Below, piece after piece: positions 41,516-50,048 of a stretch of 64,000 nt of DNA. The position numbers and the translations under genes were made by a program. Each line of letters starts with the position of its first letter. Position 1 is the first letter of the stretch. The notes under the pieces are model-generated. The model was not told where the DNA came from. It saw only the letters and a program-made list of their open reading frames with translations, and made no database searches. The DNA comes from SpSt-501 sp037481615 (lineage in GTDB: Bacteria > Desulfobacterota > Desulfobacteria > Desulfobacterales > SpSt-501). The stretch lies in the NCBI GenBank assembly GCA_037481615.1, contig JBBFLI010000016.1; one strand, written 5' to 3'.

Positions 41516-41794
41516 ATGATCCATTTCCTGGTCCACGAGGAAGCCGACAACGTCGGCGTGGCCACCGTCGACATCAAGGCGGGCGAAACGGCCACGGGGC
41601 TGTACATGGACAGCCAGAAGAAGATCAAGGTGAAGGCCCTGCAGGATATCCCCCTGGGCCACAAGATCGCGCTCGCCCGGCTCAAGGTCGACGACAGCGT
41701 GATCAAGTACGGGCACGACATCGGACGCGTGGTGGCCGACATCAAGGTGGGCGAACACGTGCACATCCACAATCTGAAGACGAGGAGGTGGTAA
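41516..41794 (+). CDS. UxaA-family lyase small subunit (SAF domain), SuyA-like
   Basis: 92 residues forming a SAF domain: MIHFLVHEEADNVGVATVD, LQDIPLGHKIALARLKVDD, KYGHDIGRVVADIKVGEHVH and the terminal HNLKTRRW. In altronate dehydratase this domain is fused to the catalytic part; here it is a separate subunit, as in (2R)-sulfolactate sulfo-lyase SuyA. AAGGAGG ribosome site 7 nt upstream. Only 2 nt separate it from the large-subunit ATG. Altronate or galactarate dehydratase-like activity remains the alternative. Confidence 0.85.
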   Translation: MIHFLVHEEADNVGVATVDIKAGETATGLYMDSQKKIKVKALQDIPLGHKIALARLKVDDSVIKYGHDIGRVVADIKVGEHVHIHNLKTRRW

Positions 41795-41796
41795 TC

Positions 41797-42969
41797 ATGG
41801 CCAAGATGAAAAACCCCAAGGTCTTCGCCTACCGCCGCGAAAACGGACGCGTCGGCATCCGCAACCACGTGATCATTCTGCCGCTCGACGATCTGAGCAA
41901 CGCCGCCTGCGAGAAGGTGGCCTACAACGTCAAGGGCTGCAAGGCCCTGCCGCACGCTTACGGCAGGCTGCAGTTCGGCAAAGACCTCGAGCTCTTTTTC
42001 CGCACGCTGATCGGCACGGGGTCCAACCCCAACGTCGCCGCGGCGGTGGTGATCGGCATCGAGCCGGAGTGGACCCAGCGCATCGTGGACGGAATCGCGA
42101 AGACCGGCAAACCCGTCGCCGGCTTCAGCATCGAGCGCCACGGCGAGTTCAAGACGGTCGAGTCGGCCTGCTGGAAGGCGAAGGAATACGTCCAATGGGC
42201 AAGCGAGCTGCGCCGCGAGCCGGTCGACCTGAAGGAGATCTGGGTGAGCGTGAAGTGCGGCGAGAGCGACACGACGAGCGGGCTCGCCTCCAACCCGACG
42301 GTCGGCAACGCGCTCGAGAAGCTCGTCGCCATGGGCGGCACCTGCTGCTTCGGCGAGACGAGCGAAATCACCGGCGCGGAGATGGTCTGCAAGGAGCGCG
42401 CGGTGAACGCCAAGGTGGGCGAGCAGTTCATGGCCGTCTTCAACGCCTACCAGAAGATGATCGAGGCGAACAAGACCGACGATCTCTCCGGCTCCCAGCC
42501 GACCAAGGGCAACATCCGCGGCGGGCTGACGACCATCGAGGAGAAGGCCTTCGGCAACCTCCAGAAGATCGGCAAGAAGATCAAGTACGTCGGCGTGCTC
42601 GACAAGGCCGAGGCCCCGACCAAGCCGGGTCTGTGGTTCATGGACACCTCGAGCGCCGCGGCCGAGGCCGTCACCCTCTGGGCGGCCGCGGGCTTCGTCG
42701 CCCACTTCTTCCCGACCGGCCAGGGCAACATCATCGGCAACCCGATCGAGCCGGTGATCAAGCTCACGGCGAACCCGCTCACCGCGAAGACCATGGCCGA
42801 ACACATCGACTACGACTGCTCGGCCATCCTGAGGGGAGAGATGACCCTCGACGAGTCGGGCGACAACCTGATCCAGATGCTCATCCGCACCTGCAACGGC
42901 AGACTCACGGCCCAGGAAGTCCTCGGCCACGAGGAGTTCGTTCTGACCAAGCTCTACGAGAGCGCCTGA
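41797..42969 (+). CDS. UxaA-family lyase large subunit, SuyB-like
   Basis: 390 residues. The pattern YRRENGRVGIRNHVIILPLD, LPHAYGRLQFGKDLELFFRT, IGTGSNPNVAAAVVIGIEP, KCGESDTTSGLASNPTVGN, SQPTKGNIRGGLTTIEEKA and FFPTGQGNIIGNPIEPVIKL follows, as far as I recall the family, the sulfolactate sulfo-lyase beta subunit more closely than altronate dehydratase. With the SAF subunit it would cleave a 2-hydroxyacid with a beta leaving group; for sulfolactate the products are pyruvate and sulfite. Conserved Cys residues (CGES, CCFGET) may bind iron or a cluster. The GAGGAGGTG ribosome site overlaps the end of the small-subunit gene. Family assignment is firm; substrate is inferred. Confidence 0.83.
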   Translation: MAKMKNPKVFAYRRENGRVGIRNHVIILPLDDLSNAACEKVAYNVKGCKALPHAYGRLQFGKDLELFFRTLIGTGSNPNVAAAVVIGIEPEWTQRIVDGIAKTGKPVAGFSIERHGEFKTVESACWKAKEYVQWASELRREPVDLKEIWVSVKCGESDTTSGLASNPTVGNALEKLVAMGGTCCFGETSEITGAEMVCKERAVNAKVGEQFMAVFNAYQKMIEANKTDDLSGSQPTKGNIRGGLTTIEEKAFGNLQKIGKKIKYVGVLDKAEAPTKPGLWFMDTSSAAAEAVTLWAAAGFVAHFFPTGQGNIIGNPIEPVIKLTANPLTAKTMAEHIDYDCSAILRGEMTLDESGDNLIQMLIRTCNGRLTAQEVLGHEEFVLTKLYESA

Positions 42970-42977
42970 AATCCGGG

Positions 42978-43010
42978 GCGCGGGCGGGGAAGGTCTACCC
43001 CCGCCCGCGC
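42978..43010. repeat. 12-bp perfect intercistronic hairpin
   Basis: GCGCGGGCGGGG (42978-42989) pairs perfectly with CCCCGCCCGCGC (42999-43010) across a 9-nt loop, starting 8 nt after the SuyB-like stop. No T-tract follows. It could stabilise the upstream larA-suyAB mRNA or attenuate the downstream genes. Confidence 0.6.
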
Positions 43011-43057
43011 GCGGCCGGTCCGGCGGCCCGCCCCGCCGGCAAGCGAGGAGGAAGACC

Positions 43058-43918
43058 ATGAAGATCGGATTCATCGGCGTCGGCCAGATGGGCGGCGGGC
43101 TCGCCCGCAACCTCATCCGCGCCGGCAAGACCGTGTGGGTCTACGACCTGAACCCGGAAGCGGTGAAAAAAACCCTCGCCGCCGGGGCGACCGGCCGCGC
43201 CGCGAAGGAAACGGCCGAGCTCGCCGACGCGGAGGTCCTGTTCACCAGCCTGCCGCTCCCGCGCCACTTGGAGGAGGTGATGCTGGGGGCCGACGGAATG
43301 CTCTCGCGCATGAAAGCGGGCAGCGTCTACATCGACGTGAGCACGATCGACCCCGGGACCGCCCGCAAGCTCGAGGCGGCGGCCCGGGAAAAGGGGATCG
43401 GCTTTCTCGCCTGCCCGCTCGGCAAGACCCCGGCGCACGCCGAAAAGGCCGAGGAGCCGATCTTCGCCGGGGGGGAGAAGGCCCTCTTCGAGAAGATGCG
43501 CCCCCTGCTTGAGCTCATCGGCAAGCCGGTCTATTACCTGGGCGGGGTCGACGCCTCCTGCGCCCTCAAGCTGATCAGCAACCTGATCGGCATGACCAAC
43601 CTCGCCGTCCTTGCCGAGGGCATCCGCATCGGCGAGAAGGCCGGGATCGAAACGAAATATCTCCTCGAGCTCCTGAGCGACACCGGCGCCCGCAGCTTCC
43701 AGATGGACGTCCGCGGGCCCTGGATCGCCGCCGGCGACTTCCAGCCGCGTTTCGCCGTGGATCTCGCGCTCAAGGACGTGCGCCTGGGCTGCGAGATGGC
43801 CCGTGCCTGGGGCATCGAAGCGCGCACCATGGAGATCGCCCTCGACTACCTCAAACGGGCGAGCGAGTCGGGATTCGGGAAGGAAGACTGCAACGCCGTG
43901 TACAAGGTCATCCGCTGA
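43058..43918 (+). CDS. Beta-hydroxyacid dehydrogenase, 3-hydroxyisobutyrate/sulfolactaldehyde reductase-like
   Basis: 286 residues. NAD(P) motif GFIGVGQMGGGLARNL (residues 4-19), substrate-region STIDP, catalytic Lys171 in LKLISNL with Asn175. In place of the usual SGG substrate loop it has CPLGKTPAHAEK (about 119-130), resembling the PVGRT..HA loop of sulfolactaldehyde reductase YihU, where the basic residue contacts the sulfonate. This supports a C3-sulfonate substrate, but 3-hydroxyisobutyrate- or tartronate-semialdehyde-type activity cannot be excluded. GAGGAGG ribosome site. Confidence 0.82.
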   Translation: MKIGFIGVGQMGGGLARNLIRAGKTVWVYDLNPEAVKKTLAAGATGRAAKETAELADAEVLFTSLPLPRHLEEVMLGADGMLSRMKAGSVYIDVSTIDPGTARKLEAAAREKGIGFLACPLGKTPAHAEKAEEPIFAGGEKALFEKMRPLLELIGKPVYYLGGVDASCALKLISNLIGMTNLAVLAEGIRIGEKAGIETKYLLELLSDTGARSFQMDVRGPWIAAGDFQPRFAVDLALKDVRLGCEMARAWGIEARTMEIALDYLKRASESGFGKEDCNAVYKVIR

Positions 43919-43972
43919 ACGCCCCGGGCTCGACCCGGGAAACCCTCGACAGGAGAAAGAAGGAGGAGCCGT

Positions 43973-44977
43973 ATGAGGAAGCCCGCAACCCGCATTCTGG
44001 TGATCGCCGCCGTCCTCGCCGGCCTCGGCTTCGCCCCCCTCGCCTGGGGCGCGGAGCTCGTCGTCAAGGCCGCAACCGCCAACCCGCCCGGAAGCTACCA
44101 TGTGGTCTGTCTCGAGAAATTCAAGGAACTCGCCGAGAAGTACTCGAACGGCAAGATCCAGGTGAACGTCTACATCGGCGGCCAACTCGGCTCCGAAGAG
44201 GACAACGTCCAGCAGTGCTCGACCGGGATGACCCACGTCTCCATCATGGCCGTGAACAACGTGACCCCTTACAGCAAGGCGGTCGGGTTCATGACCCTGC
44301 CCTACATCTTCCCCAAGCTGGAGGACGCCTACAAGCTTTTCAGGAGCGACTACGTGAAGACCACGCTGAACGACCTCATGGTCAAGCAGGCGAATGTGCG
44401 GGCGCTCGCCTGGCTGGTCGGCGGCTACCGCGTCTTCACCAACTCCAAGCGCGAGGTGCTCACCCCCGACGATCTGAAAGGGCTCAAAATCCGCGTCCCC
44501 AAGAACAACATCATGATCGCCGCCTACAAGTCCTGGGGCGTGGACCCGATCCCCATGGCCTGGACCGAGGTCTTCAACGCGCTGCAGCAAGGGGTGATCG
44601 ACGGCCAGGACAACCCCCACCTCGTGAACGCCTCGATGAAGTTCTTCGAGGTCCAGAAATACATCACCGACATCCACTACATCCTCTGGACGGGACCGAT
44701 CCTCGCAAGCGAAACCTGGTACCGCAAGCTCACCCCCGAGCAGCGGCAGGTGATCGACCGTGCGGCGCGCGAGGCGGCGGAGTTCGAATGGAAATGGGTC
44801 GAGGAAAAGGAAGCCGAGGCCCTCAAAGAGTGCCTGGACAAGGGGATGAAGCTCTCCAAGCCCGCCAACCACGAGAAAGACTGGATCGAGAAGGCGAAGT
44901 CGATCTGGCCGCAGTTCTATGAAAGCGTCGGCGGAAAAGAGATCGTCGACAAGGTGGTCGCCGCCATGGCGCCATGA
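43973..44977 (+). CDS. dctP: TRAP transporter substrate-binding protein DctP
   Basis: 334 residues with a signal peptide to about residue 26 (FAPLAWGAE). DctP features: LVVKAATANPPGSYHVVCLE, IGGQLGSEEDNVQQCSTGM, and the carboxylate-binding Arg in DLKGLKIRVPKNN, then NALQQGVIDGQDNP. Periplasmic receptor for an organic acid. It starts 55 nt after the dehydrogenase with an AAGGAGGAG site and heads dctPQM. Confidence 0.92.
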   Translation: MRKPATRILVIAAVLAGLGFAPLAWGAELVVKAATANPPGSYHVVCLEKFKELAEKYSNGKIQVNVYIGGQLGSEEDNVQQCSTGMTHVSIMAVNNVTPYSKAVGFMTLPYIFPKLEDAYKLFRSDYVKTTLNDLMVKQANVRALAWLVGGYRVFTNSKREVLTPDDLKGLKIRVPKNNIMIAAYKSWGVDPIPMAWTEVFNALQQGVIDGQDNPHLVNASMKFFEVQKYITDIHYILWTGPILASETWYRKLTPEQRQVIDRAAREAAEFEWKWVEEKEAEALKECLDKGMKLSKPANHEKDWIEKAKSIWPQFYESVGGKEIVDKVVAAMAP

Positions 44978-45077
44978 CGAAACCGTTGCCGCGGGGGGCA
45001 TCCCCCCCCGCGGAGTCCGGGGCCCGATCCATGTGTTCCGCCCGGCGGCACCCCGCCGGCGTTTCGGGGAGGAGGCG

Positions 45078-45593
45078 ATGGCCGCCCGCATCTGGACCGT
45101 GATCGACGAGCACTTTGAAAACCTGGTTTGCGCCCTTCTGCTGGCTCTGCTGGTCGCCTGCCTGGGCTGGCAGATCTTCGTGCGCTATGTCTTCAGCGCC
45201 GGAGTCACCTGGGCCGAGGAACTCAGCCGCTTCGCGTTCATCTGGACCATCTATTTCGGCATCTCGCTTGCCGCCAAGAAAGAGCAGCACGTACGCGTCA
45301 CGGCCCAGTACTTCCTGCTCCCCCCGCGCCTGCGCCCCTGGCTCTGGCTCTTCGCCGACATCACCTGGATCGCCTTCAACATCGTCTTCACCGTCCAGGG
45401 AATCGGGCTGGTGGCCCACGCCTTCGAGTACCCCGAAACCACCCCGGCTCTGGGCTGGTCGGCCGCCTATCTCTATCTGATCATCCCGCTCGGCTTCTTC
45501 ATGATGACCGTGCGCATCCTGCAGGTTTACTTCCGCGGCTTCCGGCAGGGGTCCTGGCGGGAGATCGCCAAGATCGGAGGGACCGAAGCATGA
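45078..45593 (+). CDS. dctQ: TRAP transporter small membrane subunit DctQ
   Basis: 171 residues, four transmembrane helices. WQIFVRYVFSAGVTWAEELS and the following RFAFIWTIYFGISLAAKK are the classical DctQ signature. Start at 45078 with a GGGAGGAGG site; the open frame upstream is discounted. It overlaps dctM by ATGA. Confidence 0.92.
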   Translation: MAARIWTVIDEHFENLVCALLLALLVACLGWQIFVRYVFSAGVTWAEELSRFAFIWTIYFGISLAAKKEQHVRVTAQYFLLPPRLRPWLWLFADITWIAFNIVFTVQGIGLVAHAFEYPETTPALGWSAAYLYLIIPLGFFMMTVRILQVYFRGFRQGSWREIAKIGGTEA

Positions 45594-46882
45594 GCACGCT
45601 CGCCATCCTGATCCTGGTCCTGATCCTCGCCCTGCTCGTGGGGCTGCCCGTTTTCATGGCCCTCGGGGCCTCGACCTGTGTAGCGCTCCTCGTGACCGAC
45701 GTGCCGCTCTCGATGATCCCGATGACCCTCTTCCGCGGGGTGGACCAGTTTCCGCTGCTGGCGATCCCCTGTTTCATCCTGGCGGGATCGCTCATGGAGT
45801 ACTGCGGGGTGACGCGCCAGATCATCGACGTCGTCCGCCAGCCCGCCGGCGTGATCCACGGCGGCCTCGGGGTGGCGACGATCCTCGCCTGCATGTTCTT
45901 CTCGGCCATCTCCGGCTCCGGGCCGGGCACGGTCGCCGCGGTGGGCTCGCTCATGATCCCCTCGATGATCCGCGCCGGCTACGACCGCGCCTACGCCGGG
46001 GCGGTCGCCTCCTCCGGGGGGACGCTCGGGATCCTCATCCCGCCCTCCAACCCGATGATCATCTACGGCGTGATCGCCAGCGTTTCGATCACCGGCATGT
46101 TCCTCGCCGGCATGATCCCGGGGCTGATGATCGGCCTGGCCCACTGCTTCGTCGCCTGGATCGTGGCCAAGCGCCTGAAGTTCATCGAGCGGCCCGAGAA
46201 GTTCCGGCTGGCGGAGTTCCTCAAGACCTGCTGGCGCTCCAAGTGGGCGCTCGCCTCGCCCGTCGTCATCCTGGGGGGGATCTACGCCGGGATCTTCACC
46301 CCCGTCGAGGCCTCGATCGTCGCCGTCTTCTGGGCCCTCTTCGTCGGCGGGGTGGTCAACCGCCAGCTCACCCTCGGCAAGCTCTACCGGGCCCTGCAGG
46401 ACGGAGCCATGATCGCCGGGACGGTGCTCGTGATCGTCGGCACCTCGACCCTCTTCGGGCAGCTGCTCACCTTCGAGCAGGCGCCGACGCGCATGGCGAA
46501 TTTCATCCTGGGGATCTCCGAGCACTGGTTCGTGGTGCTGCTGCTGCTCATCGTCGTTTTCTACATCCTCGGCATGTTCATGGAGACCCTTTCCACGATC
46601 ATCATCCTGACGCCGGTTCTTCTCCCGGTCGTGACCAAGCTCGGGATCGACCCGATCCACTTCGGCATCATCTTCGTCGTGACCAACGAGGTCGCCTTTC
46701 TCACCCCGCCGCTCGGGGTGAACCTGTTCGTCGCCTCCAAGATGGCCGACGTCTCGCTCGAGCGGCTCTCGATCCACGTGCTGCCGCACATCGCGGCGAT
46801 CACGGTGTGCATCCTGTTTCTCGCTTATTTCCCGATCTTCAGCACCTGGCTGCCGCACCTGCTCGGCTACGGCAAGTTCTGA
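45590..46882 (+). CDS. dctM: TRAP transporter large membrane subunit DctM
   Basis: 430 residues, about twelve transmembrane helices. Signatures FFSAISGSGPGTVAAVGSLM, SSGGTLGILIPPSNPMIIYG and the repeat-half METLSTIIILTPVLLPVV with TNEVAFLTPPLGVNLFV. It couples Na+ influx to uptake of the DctP ligand. ATG overlaps the dctQ stop. With TctCBA, the island carries two binding-protein-dependent secondary transporters. Confidence 0.94.
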   Translation: MSTLAILILVLILALLVGLPVFMALGASTCVALLVTDVPLSMIPMTLFRGVDQFPLLAIPCFILAGSLMEYCGVTRQIIDVVRQPAGVIHGGLGVATILACMFFSAISGSGPGTVAAVGSLMIPSMIRAGYDRAYAGAVASSGGTLGILIPPSNPMIIYGVIASVSITGMFLAGMIPGLMIGLAHCFVAWIVAKRLKFIERPEKFRLAEFLKTCWRSKWALASPVVILGGIYAGIFTPVEASIVAVFWALFVGGVVNRQLTLGKLYRALQDGAMIAGTVLVIVGTSTLFGQLLTFEQAPTRMANFILGISEHWFVVLLLLIVVFYILGMFMETLSTIIILTPVLLPVVTKLGIDPIHFGIIFVVTNEVAFLTPPLGVNLFVASKMADVSLERLSIHVLPHIAAITVCILFLAYFPIFSTWLPHLLGYGKF

Positions 46883-46944
46883 CGGGGGCCGCACGGTCCG
46901 CGCACCCGCGCGCCCCCCGGATCTCCTTCAGGAGGACGCCTTCC

Positions 46945-48825
46945 ATGCCCTACGGTTACAACGGAAAAATTCTGCATGTGGATCTCACCCGCGGGACCAC
47001 CCGGGTCGAGGAACCCGAAGAGAAGTGGTACCGGACCTACATGGGGGGAACCGGATTCGTCGCCTGGTACCTGCTCGAGCACCTCGCCCCCGGCACCGAC
47101 CCGCTCGCGCCGGAGAATCCTCTGATCTTTGCGACCAGCGTCGTGGTCGGGGCGCCGCTTTCGGGGTTCAACCGCTACGTCGTCGGGGCCAAATCCCCCC
47201 TCACGGGGGCCTTCGCCGAGACCGAGGCCGGAGGCTACTTCGGTCCGGAGCTCAAGTTCGCGGGCTTCGACGCCCTCGTCGTCCACGGCCGCGCCGAACG
47301 GCCGGTCTACCTCTGGATCCGGGACGGAAACGTGGAGATCCGTGACGCGGCGGGTCTCTGGGGGCTCGACAACTGGCAGACCCTCGAGCGCCTGCAGCAG
47401 GAACTCGGCGACTCCCGCGTGCGGGTGGTTTCGATCGGGCCGGCCGGCGAACGGCAGGTGCTTTTCGCATGCCTGCAGAACGATCTCGAGCACTTCAACG
47501 GCCGCACCGGCATGGGGGCGGTGATGGGCGCCAAGAACCTCAAGGCGATCGCCGTGCGGGGCACGGGAAAACCCGCCCTGGCCGACCCGGACAAGGTCAA
47601 GGAGATCGCCCGCTGGCACAACGAGCGCATCAAGAGCCACCCCCCGAACGTGGGGTTGACGAAGTTCGGGACCCCGGGGCTGCTGAAGAGCATCAACGAC
47701 GCCGGGTTCCTCCCCACGCGCAATTTCCGGGAGGGCTGGTTCGAGGGGGCGGAGGCCCTCTCCGCGCCGGTCTACCACGAGACGATCTTCCACTCGAACA
47801 GCACCTGCTGGGCCTGCGCCGTGCGCTGCAAGCGCCGCGTCGAGCGCAAGGAAGGCAAGTACCCGCTCGACCGCCGCTTCGGGGGCGCCGAGTACGAGTC
47901 GCTCGCCGCCCTCGGCTCGATGCTCGGAAACCGCGATCTCGTCTCCGTCGCCTACGGCAACCAGCTCTGCAACCTCTACGGGCTGGACGTCATCTCGACG
48001 GGCGCGGTGATCGCCTTCGCCATGGAATGCTTCGAGCAGGGCATTCTCACGACCGCGGACACGGGCGGCCGCGAGCTGCGCTGGGGGGATGCGGAGGCCA
48101 TGATCGGGCTGATCCAGGACATCGCCGCCCGGCGCGGTCTCGGCGACACGCTCGCCCTGGGCGTCAAGCGCGCCGCCGAGCGGATCGGCCGCGGCGCGGA
48201 GCGCTTTGCCTTCCACATCAAGGGCCAGGAACTCGCCTTCCACGACGGCCGCGGCAAGACCGGGATGGCCCTCGGCTTTGCGCTCTCTCCCACGGGCGCC
48301 GACCACATCGAAACGCCCCACGACGTCGCCTTCCAGGGGGACGGGATCGCCAAGCTGTTCCCCCTGGGCCTCTTCGAGCCCGTCGATCCGCTGCGGACCG
48401 ACGAGGCCAAGGTGCGCTTCTTCTTCCTCGGCCAGAAAGCCTGGGGGTTGAACAATGTGCTCGCCCTCTGCAACTTCACCTCGGTGCCGATCCACGCCAT
48501 GACCTTCGGCCGCCTCGTCGAGGCCGTGGCGGCGATCACGGGCTGGGATGTCAGCCTCTACGAGCTGCTGAAAGTCGCCGAACGGGCGAACGTCATGGCC
48601 CGTCTCTTCAACAACCGCGAGGGGTTCACCGCCGCGGACGACACCCTCATCTCCCGCTGGTTCGAGGAAATGCCCTCGGGGCCGCTCCGGGGAAAACGAA
48701 TCGATCCCGCGCGGTTTGCGGAACTGGTCCGGCTGTACTACGAAATGTCCGGCTGGGACGAGCAGGGGCGGCCCACGCGGGGGAAACTCGTCGAGCTGGG
48801 GCTGGAGGGCTTGGCCCGGGGCTGA
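46945..48825 (+). CDS. aor: Tungsten-type aldehyde ferredoxin oxidoreductase
   Basis: 626 residues, full length for AOR. The [4Fe-4S] ligands CWACAVRC fall at residues 288, 291 and 295, as in Pyrococcus AOR, with a probable fourth Cys at 509 (VLALCNF). Pterin-binding signatures include FNGRTGMGAVMGAKNLKAI. AORs oxidise aldehydes to acids with ferredoxin and bind a W-bispyranopterin. It is followed at once by MoaD-like and ThiF/MoeB-like genes. In this island it could oxidise sulfolactaldehyde or another aldehyde to its acid. CAGGAGG ribosome site. Confidence 0.92.
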   Translation: MPYGYNGKILHVDLTRGTTRVEEPEEKWYRTYMGGTGFVAWYLLEHLAPGTDPLAPENPLIFATSVVVGAPLSGFNRYVVGAKSPLTGAFAETEAGGYFGPELKFAGFDALVVHGRAERPVYLWIRDGNVEIRDAAGLWGLDNWQTLERLQQELGDSRVRVVSIGPAGERQVLFACLQNDLEHFNGRTGMGAVMGAKNLKAIAVRGTGKPALADPDKVKEIARWHNERIKSHPPNVGLTKFGTPGLLKSINDAGFLPTRNFREGWFEGAEALSAPVYHETIFHSNSTCWACAVRCKRRVERKEGKYPLDRRFGGAEYESLAALGSMLGNRDLVSVAYGNQLCNLYGLDVISTGAVIAFAMECFEQGILTTADTGGRELRWGDAEAMIGLIQDIAARRGLGDTLALGVKRAAERIGRGAERFAFHIKGQELAFHDGRGKTGMALGFALSPTGADHIETPHDVAFQGDGIAKLFPLGLFEPVDPLRTDEAKVRFFFLGQKAWGLNNVLALCNFTSVPIHAMTFGRLVEAVAAITGWDVSLYELLKVAERANVMARLFNNREGFTAADDTLISRWFEEMPSGPLRGKRIDPARFAELVRLYYEMSGWDEQGRPTRGKLVELGLEGLARG

Positions 48826-48833
48826 AGACCGGA

Positions 48834-49052
48834 ATGAAGATCGAGGTACGGCACTACGGGGCGGGCGGCCGCCCCGTAGCACAGCGGGTCGAGCTTCCCG
48901 CCGGCTCCCGGATGCACGATCTGCTCGCGCGGCTCGGGCTCCCCGAGGCCGAGGTGGGTTTTCTGCTGGTCAACCAGGGGGACGGGTCCTTCGACCGCGT
49001 CCTGCAGGACGGCGACCGGGTGACGATCATCCCGCCGATCGGCGGGGGCTGA
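48834..49052 (+). CDS. MoaD/ThiS-family sulfur carrier protein linked to AOR
   Basis: 72 residues, starts 8 nt after the AOR stop. Beta-grasp pattern (MKIEVRHYGAGGRPVAQRVE, LLARLGLPEAEVGFLLVNQG, GDRVTIIPPIGGG) with a C-terminal Gly-Gly. MoaD paralogues next to AOR genes are common in anaerobes and are thought to serve tungstopterin synthesis. Ribosome site is weak, suggesting coupling to AOR translation. Confidence 0.85.
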   Translation: MKIEVRHYGAGGRPVAQRVELPAGSRMHDLLARLGLPEAEVGFLLVNQGDGSFDRVLQDGDRVTIIPPIGGG

Positions 49053-49087
49053 AAAGGCTCCCCGGCGCCGGGACAGGAAATTCCTCC

Positions 49088-49987
49088 ATGATCGCCGACA
49101 TCGAGCGCTCCGCCGTGAGCCGGGCATTTCCCGACGGGACGCCGTACCGGGCGATCGGGGTGCGCGAGGTCGCCGCGATCGCCGCCGCCTCCGGCATCCC
49201 GCTGCGCCAGGTCGAGCTTGCCGCCCTGGAGCGTGATATCCTCCCCGAGCGCTATGCGCGGAATTTCCGCAGCTTCTCCTTCGCCGACCAAGCGGCGCTG
49301 CTCCGTGCGCGGATCGCCGTGGTGGGCCTGGGCGGCCTGGGCGGCGCCGTGAGCGAAATCCTGGCGCGGCTGGGTGTCGGGCGGCTCACCCTGATCGACG
49401 GCGACCGCTTCGAGGAGAGCAACCTCAACCGCCAGCTCTTCAGCACGACCGAAGCCCTCGGGACGCCCAAAGCCGAAGCCGCCGCCGCCCGGATCCGGTT
49501 GGTCAACCCCGCGATCGAAACCGATCCCCGCATCACCTTCCTCACGGCCGAGAACGGCCCGGGGCTTCTTGCCGGCTGCCGGGCGGCGGTCGACTGCCTC
49601 GACAACCTGCCCTCCCGCTTCGTCCTCGAGGATGCCTGCCGCTCCTGCGGCATCCCCCTCGTGTCGGCCGCCGTGGCCGGATCCTCGGGCCATGTGATGT
49701 CCGTGTTCCCGGGGGATCGCGGATTGCGTGCGATCTACGGAGAACCCGGGCGCGCGCCCCGTAAGGGGGCCGAGGCGGCCTTCGGGACGTTGCCCTTCGC
49801 GGTGTGGTTTCTCGCCTGCCTGGAATGCGCGGAAGTGGTGAAGCTCTTGCTTCGGCGCGGCACCCCGCTGCGCGGCCGTCTGTTTCTCGCCGATTTGATC
49901 GAGGGGCTCTTCGAGCTCGTCCGCTTGGGCGCCGCCTCCGAGGACGAGGGGGCCCCGCAGGAGTCGCCGACGGCTTCGGATGCTTGA
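49088..49987 (+). CDS. ThiF/MoeB/HesA-family E1-like adenylyltransferase
   Basis: 299 residues. ATP-binding VVGLGGLGGAVSEILARLG, then LIDGDRFEESNLNRQLF with the Arg finger and DCLDNLPSRFVLEDAC. It adenylates the C-terminal glycine of a MoaD/ThiS-type protein, here presumably the one 36 nt upstream. An N-terminal extension of about 70 residues precedes the E1 domain. The usual CxxC zinc pairs of MoeB are not obvious. It closes the AOR-MoaD-ThiF unit. Confidence 0.88.
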   Translation: MIADIERSAVSRAFPDGTPYRAIGVREVAAIAAASGIPLRQVELAALERDILPERYARNFRSFSFADQAALLRARIAVVGLGGLGGAVSEILARLGVGRLTLIDGDRFEESNLNRQLFSTTEALGTPKAEAAAARIRLVNPAIETDPRITFLTAENGPGLLAGCRAAVDCLDNLPSRFVLEDACRSCGIPLVSAAVAGSSGHVMSVFPGDRGLRAIYGEPGRAPRKGAEAAFGTLPFAVWFLACLECAEVVKLLLRRGTPLRGRLFLADLIEGLFELVRLGAASEDEGAPQESPTASDA

Positions 49988-50048
49988 CAGCCGATGCGGT
50001 TTCCGCGATAGTCGGCGCGGGTTTCCCGCGAACGGCGAAGGAGGTTCC

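Noticed and set aside
41516..42969. Reading the split lyase simply as altronate dehydratase
   Set aside because: No uronate/hexonate genes are nearby, the SAF domain is a separate subunit, and the large-subunit motifs resemble SuyB; altronate remains only an alternative.
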